Made by a program: the position numbers and the translations under genes
Notes under the pieces: model-generated
The model's input: the letters and a program-made list of their open reading frames with translations, nothing else
Database searches by the model: none
Told to the model about the DNA's origin: nothing
Assembly (NCBI RefSeq): GCF_900102915.1
Contig: NZ_FNGG01000006.1
Location: forward strand, 61,932-125,931
Direction: 5' to 3'
Source: Salinimicrobium catena
Lineage (GTDB): Bacteria > Bacteroidota > Bacteroidia > Flavobacteriales > Flavobacteriaceae
DNA length: 64,000 bases
Shown: in pieces, positions 59,918-64,000 of the stretch
Position numbering within the stretch: the stretch's first letter is position 1
How the letters are laid out: every line of letters starts with the position of its first letter

Positions 59918-60778
59918 TTAACCTCTGGTTCTCCTCAAGAATTCTTCCTGCAGCCGCGTGGTTATTTTCCCTTTTTGAGCAGAAAACAACCCCTTGCCAT
60001 CAATGGTTACTGAGGACACCGGAGCGATCTGGGTAGTGGTGCCGGTGAGGAAGATCTCTTCAACTGAAGCTAAACCGTCTACCGGAAAGGCTTCTTCCTT
60101 TACCGGAATACTTAATTGCTGACAGAGATCGAGCACCACCTTTCGGGTGATGCCGGAGAGTATCTGTCGGCCTTCAGGATGAGTGTAGACTGTTCCTTCT
60201 ACGACAAAAAAGATGGTGGTATGGGAACCTTCAGTAAAAAACCCGTTTCTAAATAGCAGGTTTTCATCATAACCTGCAGAAATCGCAGCCTCGTTGGCGA
60301 GGGTGTTTGCCAGCAACGCGGTAGATTTGATATCGCACCTGTGCCAGCGCAGATCTTCCGAAGCCATTACTTTCCAGTACCTGTTCTCAAAATTGGCCAG
60401 GTCTACCTTGAAAGCGTAAAGCAACAGGGAAGGTTGCACCTTTTCGGGAATGAAATGGGAACGCGGCGCGGTTCCCCGGGAGATCTGCAGGTAAACGGCA
60501 GCGTCTTCTTCAGAAAAAGAGGAGCGATTCACTGCTTCCAGCATGAGATCTTCCAAAATAGAAGTGTCAAAAACTATATTCATTTCCTGCAGGCAATATT
60601 TCACTCGTGCCACATGCTCCTTTAGCATAAAAGGCTTTCCTGCATAAAATGGCGTCACCTCATAAATGCCGTCGCCAAACATGAAGGACCGGTCAAAAAC
60701 CGATACAAAAGCTTCTTCGGGTCTGACCCAGGTATCGTTCCAGTAAACCTCTTCGGGATAGGTCTTCGTTTTCTTCAT
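59918..60778 (-). CDS. Class IV aminotransferase (branched-chain / D-amino acid type)
   Basis: A 286-residue PLP enzyme from the ATG 60778 (MKKTKTYPEEVYWND); the upstream 40 residues of the open frame look unnatural. The family start 'DRSFMFGDGIYEVTPFYAGKPFML' and 'EHVARVKYCLQEMN' are present. The PLP lysine is in 'CDIKSTALLANTLANEAA' and the phosphate loop is near 'EGSHTTIFFV', with 'ILSGITRKVVLDLC' downstream. It could be D-alanine, branched-chain or aminodeoxychorismate lyase type. The E-G-S-H-T-T loop favours D-amino acid aminotransferase. Confidence 0.88.
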   Translation of the reverse strand: MKKTKTYPEEVYWNDTWVRPEEAFVSVFDRSFMFGDGIYEVTPFYAGKPFMLKEHVARVKYCLQEMNIVFDTSILEDLMLEAVNRSSFSEEDAAVYLQISRGTAPRSHFIPEKVQPSLLLYAFKVDLANFENRYWKVMASEDLRWHRCDIKSTALLANTLANEAAISAGYDENLLFRNGFFTEGSHTTIFFVVEGTVYTHPEGRQILSGITRKVVLDLCQQLSIPVKEEAFPVDGLASVEEIFLTGTTTQIAPVSSVTIDGKGLFSAQKGKITTRLQEEFLRRTRG

Positions 60779-60916
60779 AGTATTATAGAAAGGCCTTCGA
60801 AAGTTAGGAAAAAGGGATCGTTTTCTTATTCTTTTTGAAAAAGCTAATGCAGAAATATTCTCCACTTTCGGGTCGTGGGAATTGGTTCGCGCCCGCACAT
60901 GTTCAAATTTCCGGAC

Positions 60917-61378
60917 TTACTCGACCCAATCAAATAAATGCTCCTCCTTATGATCTACGCTGAATTGCCTTAGCAACTTCTGGTATTCCTCTTTGAAAGA
61001 TAGCGTTTTATGATGTTCTTTTTGGTTCAGAATATATTCTATAACATCATTCAGGGAGGAATGAGAATAGGAAAAGGCACCAAATCCTTCCTGCCATTGA
61101 AACCTTGGCTCCAAAAGGTGCCTGGTATTTATATGATCGTTAGTGGCTTTTTTGATCTCCCGCACCAGATCCAATAAGCAGCACGAGGGTCGTATACCGA
61201 GAAAGATGTGTACATGATCGGTTTCACCGTTTATGGCCAGAGGTCTTTCGCCCATCTTGCTGATTATTCCTTTCATATATCTGAATAATTCAGCCTCCCA
61301 TGAGGGCCTGATCAATGATCGTCGACCGTCGACAGCAAAAATTACCTGAATATAGATCTGCGAAAAGGTACCCGCCAT
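60917..61378 (-). CDS. IS200/IS605-type Y1 transposase (single gene)
   Basis: A 153-residue HUH-family Y1 transposase. The HUH motif is 'GETDHVHIFLG' (His55, His57) and the nucleophile is probably Tyr104 in 'GFGAFSYSHSSLNDVIEYILNQ'. It is intact, with no tnpB neighbour. I see no clear subterminal hairpins within 100 bases on either side, apart from an AT-rich TTATATATAA. It may be a stand-alone or domesticated copy, or a REP-associated-type enzyme linked to the palindromes nearby. Confidence 0.88.
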   Translation of the reverse strand: MAGTFSQIYIQVIFAVDGRRSLIRPSWEAELFRYMKGIISKMGERPLAINGETDHVHIFLGIRPSCCLLDLVREIKKATNDHINTRHLLEPRFQWQEGFGAFSYSHSSLNDVIEYILNQKEHHKTLSFKEEYQKLLRQFSVDHKEEHLFDWVE

Positions 61379-61543
61379 GACAACTGATTTAAAATTATAA
61401 ACTCAGCCTTTCTAATTTAATAAAAAGTTATATATAATTGTTTGATTATCAGTATATTAAAATTGATGTGCGTGATTTATGAATCAAGAAAACAAAAAAA
61501 AGACAACTTTGAAAGTATATTATGATCACCCCATCCTAAAAGG

Positions 61544-61574
61544 AAAAAGCCTCCCGAATCACGGAAGGCTTTTT
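61544..61574 (-). terminator. Terminator of the Cys/Met-metabolism enzyme gene
   Basis: A stem of AAAAAGCCT with AGGCTTTTT plus three inner pairs is followed on the minus strand by TCC and T-rich bases. It sits 31 bases beyond the stop. In 61379-61543 nothing else was seen. Confidence 0.72.
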
Positions 61575-61604
61575 AAAAAATGTTCAGTTTATTGATCATT
61601 TAAG

Positions 61605-63449
61605 TCAGATCTGTTCCACAAAAGCTCTGAACACCTTCTTATGACGTTCAAGGTCCAGGTCCGGAGAAACAGAAACCCGTGCGATGTAATCCTTGTCACT
61701 TTCTTTGGTAGTTCCCTGGGTAGAGGTCGCGGGGATGGTCCAGTAACATCCCTTCAGCTGACCGTAGCTCACGCAGTATTTGCTTTCCTCAGGGATCTGG
61801 GTGATCATCATGTTGATCAGCTTCTGGTTGAGTGCCCTTTTATAGGTTTCTTTTTCTTCAGCTGTCTCCCCTTTTGTTGGAAGGTCCAGGGAAAAAACCG
61901 AGGGAGTGAATCCCTGCTCTGCCAGGTCTTCCGAAACAAAATTGATCTTTGCTTCGGGTAAGGTTTCCTTGATAAAATTCACGAATTCCCGGGTGTTCCT
62001 GTAAGCATCCTTTATCCTCTGGTTCATGGAGGGCAATTGTTCTGCCAGGATCTCGACCTGCAGATCTGTAGCCTCATTGTCGCAAAGGATCAGGTGCTTT
62101 TCGATTTTTTCCATCAGGCCTGCGGCTTTTCTATTGGCCACACAATATCCGGCGGTACATTTTCCTCCGCTGGGGAATTTGGATCCGCTCACATAGGAAA
62201 TGGTCTTAACAGATGAAAGAATTCCGTCCTCGCTTAGAAACTGTACGTTGGGACAGAAGGTCTGATCCAAAATAAAAACGGGTTCAATAGCCGCTTCCCC
62301 CTTCGCGGTTTGACGTCTTGCACTAAGAACAGACCTTAACTTTTCCAGATCAGGAACCTCAACTCTCGGATTTGTCGGAATTTCTGCAATGATATAAGGA
62401 ACGGCATCTTCTTTTGCCGCCTGCTCCAAAACCTGGTCAATGCTCTCAACCATATCATTGTCCCTGTCCACCAGCAGGTCCATGATCTCCACATTGTCCA
62501 CACAGGCTGCAACACGCCTTGCCTGATCGTTGGTTCCTCCATAGCAATTGGGAGGAACAATGATCCTGATATCCTTTCCTGAATGATTTTCAAGGGCATC
62601 ATCAATGAGGCCCATCATGATCGCGTACTGCATGGAAAGCCCCGAAGAAGCTAGTAGCGCATCGGTATCTGCTGCGGTGACCTCTTTAATGGAATTCAGA
62701 ACACTTGTCTTGTCTGCCTCCCTGTTGCTTATCTGATGATCACTTAATGATCCTCCGGTCATCTTTTTCAAGGCAGCGTAGCAGTTCGCCGGAGTCATCG
62801 CAATGGTCTCCCTTCTGCGTACGTGCTGAATTTCCTTTATGTAATCTTCATTTTGCTCTCCGTTTACCAGGAGAACACTTCCCAGCCTGTCATGGATACT
62901 GATGAAAAAGTCAATATTCTTATCAAGCTTCACTTTCCCGAAGTTCTCCCGATGTGAAATCAAAACAGTGCTGCCGTCAAATTCAGGAATTTCCTCTCCT
63001 TCTCGAACCTGTTGCAAATCGAAATCATAACCATAAACCCTTTTTACTGTTTCCGCATCAAAAGAATCGGGTAATTTATCTGTGTAAAAGATCCTGGTCT
63101 TTTTCCGGTCGAACAGGTTCTTTCTCAGCACAGCCAAAACAGGGGCCGTCTTTGAGGAAAAACTGATCACATTTTCCGCTTTCAGATCGTTGAGTTCAGC
63201 GAGGGCCCATTCCAATACGGTCGACAAAGGATGACCTAAACGAATGTAATCAAAAGCAGTGGGCAGAGCAGCAAGCGCTTCCCGGGTAGAATTATTAGCC
63301 TCATATAAGTTTTCGAATTGCTCCAGGAACTCTGTTTTAGCCAGTTCTTCATTATAAATATCCAACCGGTGAGTGGTAAGTTTTACCCAGTCGGCAGGCA
63401 CATTTTCCAGTACATCTTTAATATAATCCAGCACTTTATTCTCTTTCAT
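61605..63449 (-). CDS. Cys/Met metabolism PLP enzyme with long N-terminal extension
   Basis: A 614-residue PLP enzyme. The C-terminal 360 residues resemble cystathionine gamma-synthase/lyase: 'SSGLSMQYAIMMGLIDDAL', 'YIIAEIPTNPRVEVPDLEKL', 'FILDQTFCPNVQFL', and a PLP lysine in 'SYVSGSKFPSGGKCTAG'. The first 240 residues are extra relative to the 390-400-residue family, with no recognised domain and the stretch 'FGKVKLDKNIDFFISIHDRLG'. The catalytic core has no clear subgroup signature, and the substrate could be cystathionine, homoserine derivatives or methionine. A terminator follows. Confidence 0.82.
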   Translation of the reverse strand: MKENKVLDYIKDVLENVPADWVKLTTHRLDIYNEELAKTEFLEQFENLYEANNSTREALAALPTAFDYIRLGHPLSTVLEWALAELNDLKAENVISFSSKTAPVLAVLRKNLFDRKKTRIFYTDKLPDSFDAETVKRVYGYDFDLQQVREGEEIPEFDGSTVLISHRENFGKVKLDKNIDFFISIHDRLGSVLLVNGEQNEDYIKEIQHVRRRETIAMTPANCYAALKKMTGGSLSDHQISNREADKTSVLNSIKEVTAADTDALLASSGLSMQYAIMMGLIDDALENHSGKDIRIIVPPNCYGGTNDQARRVAACVDNVEIMDLLVDRDNDMVESIDQVLEQAAKEDAVPYIIAEIPTNPRVEVPDLEKLRSVLSARRQTAKGEAAIEPVFILDQTFCPNVQFLSEDGILSSVKTISYVSGSKFPSGGKCTAGYCVANRKAAGLMEKIEKHLILCDNEATDLQVEILAEQLPSMNQRIKDAYRNTREFVNFIKETLPEAKINFVSEDLAEQGFTPSVFSLDLPTKGETAEEKETYKRALNQKLINMMITQIPEESKYCVSYGQLKGCYWTIPATSTQGTTKESDKDYIARVSVSPDLDLERHKKVFRAFVEQI

Positions 63450-63531
63450 TTTTGTTCTTTTAGATAAGCCGTGAATATAACGCTCCCGCCTTTATTTTAA
63501 AAGGTTTTGGCGGAATTTGTTGTGAATTCGC

Positions 63532-63595
63532 CCCGTCAGTTCGAGTGATTTCACGACTGCGATAGCAGGGGTGAAATTGTATCGAGAACGACGGG
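63532..63595. repeat. Extragenic repeat with CCCGTC / GACGGG ends
   Basis: Imperfect inverted repeat: CCCGTC-A-GTTCGAGTG on the left and ATCGAGAAC-GACGGG on the right around a 30-base centre, which also holds TTTCAC/GTGAAA. It resembles dispersed GTTCGAGTG...ATCGAGAAC elements known in flavobacterial genomes. It is next to the IS110-family element. Confidence 0.5.
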
Positions 63596-63717
63596 AAGTG
63601 AAATGCCTCTGTTCTCCATACGATCTTTCCTAAGCTTTTCGCTTCAGGGAAAATCACCTGTCTGCCGACCTTTAGATTTGGCTAATCAATTTTTTCTATG
63701 GTTCTTATTGAAAATAA

Positions 63718-63851
63718 AAAGAACGGGGTGAACTTTCTGCCGGCCAGGTTGACGACCCATTGCCTGTATTAGTCCCCGTTCTTTAATTCGGTTGCCAGAA
63801 CCATATAGGATATTAGCCTTGCTTTTAAAGGTCTTAGTTAAAGCAACCTTT
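63718..63851 (+). ncRNA. Candidate IS110 bridge RNA region
   Basis: The non-coding stretch before the IS110-type transposase has three stem-loops. The largest is a perfect 11-pair stem, AAAGAACGGGG (63718-63728) with CCCCGTTCTTT (63774-63784), enclosing 45 bases. A small one is GGTT / AACC at 63790-63802, and the last is AAAGGT / ACCTTT at 63827-63851. Many IS110 elements encode a structured bridge RNA with target- and donor-binding loops in this position. Transcription and loop guides cannot be shown from this window. Limits are approximate. Confidence 0.45.
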
Positions 63852-63867
63852 CTTGAAAAATAAAATT

Positions 63868-64000
63868 ATGGAAAAAATTAGAGAAGTTGTTGGTATCGAC
63901 ATTAGTAAATTGACTTTGGATGTGTGTCTCCACCGTAATGGAGGTAGTTTCAGAACTTCCAATGATTATTGTGGAATTGAGGATTTGATTAATCGGATAT
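63868..64000 (+). CDS. IS110-family transposase (N-terminal 44 residues, partial)
   Basis: An ATG at 63868 begins a frame that stays open to the window end. It reads 'MEKIREVVGIDISKLTLDV' and goes on with 'CLHRNGGSFRTS'. The G-I-D-I-S-K-L-T-L-D pattern is the start of the DEDD (RuvC-like) domain of IS110-type recombinases, with the first catalytic Asp at residue 11. The A-rich stretch before the ATG would serve as ribosome site. Whether the gene is full length cannot be judged here. Confidence 0.85.
   Translation, partial: MEKIREVVGIDISKLTLDVCLHRNGGSFRTSNDYCGIEDLINRI

Larger units (their letters stand above)
63718..64000 (+). mobile_element. 5' part of an IS110-family element (cut by the window end)
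   Basis: The element runs off the right edge. The transposase start and the structured non-coding left end are visible. IS110 elements lack terminal inverted repeats, so the exact left boundary cannot be set; it lies somewhere between 63596 (end of the extragenic repeat) and 63718. Confidence 0.6.

Overview
The window looks like the chromosome of a marine-type member of the Flavobacteriaceae (Bacteroidota). Several things point there. Two promoters fit the Bacteroidota TTG-N19-21-TAnnTTTG pattern (near 1916-1947 and 4119-4148). Lipoproteins carry the Cys-Ser-Asp-Asp-Asp type of export signal. There is a CarboxypepD_reg-type TonB-dependent receptor, a BshC bacillithiol ligase, bacterial GH3, a LysM/periplasmic-binding fusion, and typical flavobacterial extragenic palindromes. 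The genus cannot be fixed from the sequence; something near Gramella/Salegentibacter/Salinimicrobium is a guess.

Layout. 0.1-13 kb: sucC, a Lon-substrate-domain protein, lysA, a DUF4168 protein, a two-TM potassium channel, an erythromycin-esterase-like protein, an MBL hydrolase, a coupled Fpg/Nei-DUF72 pair, two tandem zincin lipoproteins with heptamer repeats at their ends, and GH3. 13-26 kb: pyrG-yidC, a FAS1 lipoprotein beside two lipocalin-like lipoproteins, mnmA, a nitronate-monooxygenase/FabK-like enzyme, and the operon guaA-LysM/PBP-OsmC-DUF922. 26-33.5 kb: DUF2071, the overlapping pair bshC-PLP decarboxylase, an M14 carboxypeptidase and a Ca/Na antiporter. 33.6-38.7 kb: a compact operon TetR-ABC-HlyD-TolC whose ABC nucleotide-binding domain has lost nearly every catalytic motif. 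39-42 kb: a 1074-residue BNR/sortilin-like protein.

42.4-52.9 kb is a phosphate region. A porin-pstS-pstC-pstA-pstB-phoU operon on the minus strand converges on a TonB-dependent receptor plus a lipoprotein with a tandemly duplicated domain on the plus strand. Both transcription units start with the same arrangement: two 7-bp half-sites 4 bp apart, then 7 bp, then a weak TTTnTTTG -7 element. This reads as a shared Pho box, so the receptor and lipoprotein are probably part of the Pho regulon.

53-64 kb: a VTT-domain membrane protein, a class V aminotransferase, a DUF2459 protein, class I fructose-bisphosphate aldolase, rimO, a P1 peptidase, a class IV aminotransferase, a stand-alone IS200-type Y1 transposase and an unusually long Cys/Met-metabolism PLP enzyme. 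The window ends inside the 5' part of an IS110-family element. Its first 44 transposase codons are visible, preceded by a structured non-coding stretch that could encode its bridge RNA. Four covarying double palindromes and two other extragenic repeats lie between genes, mostly after 56.9 kb. No rRNA, tRNA or CRISPR array was seen.
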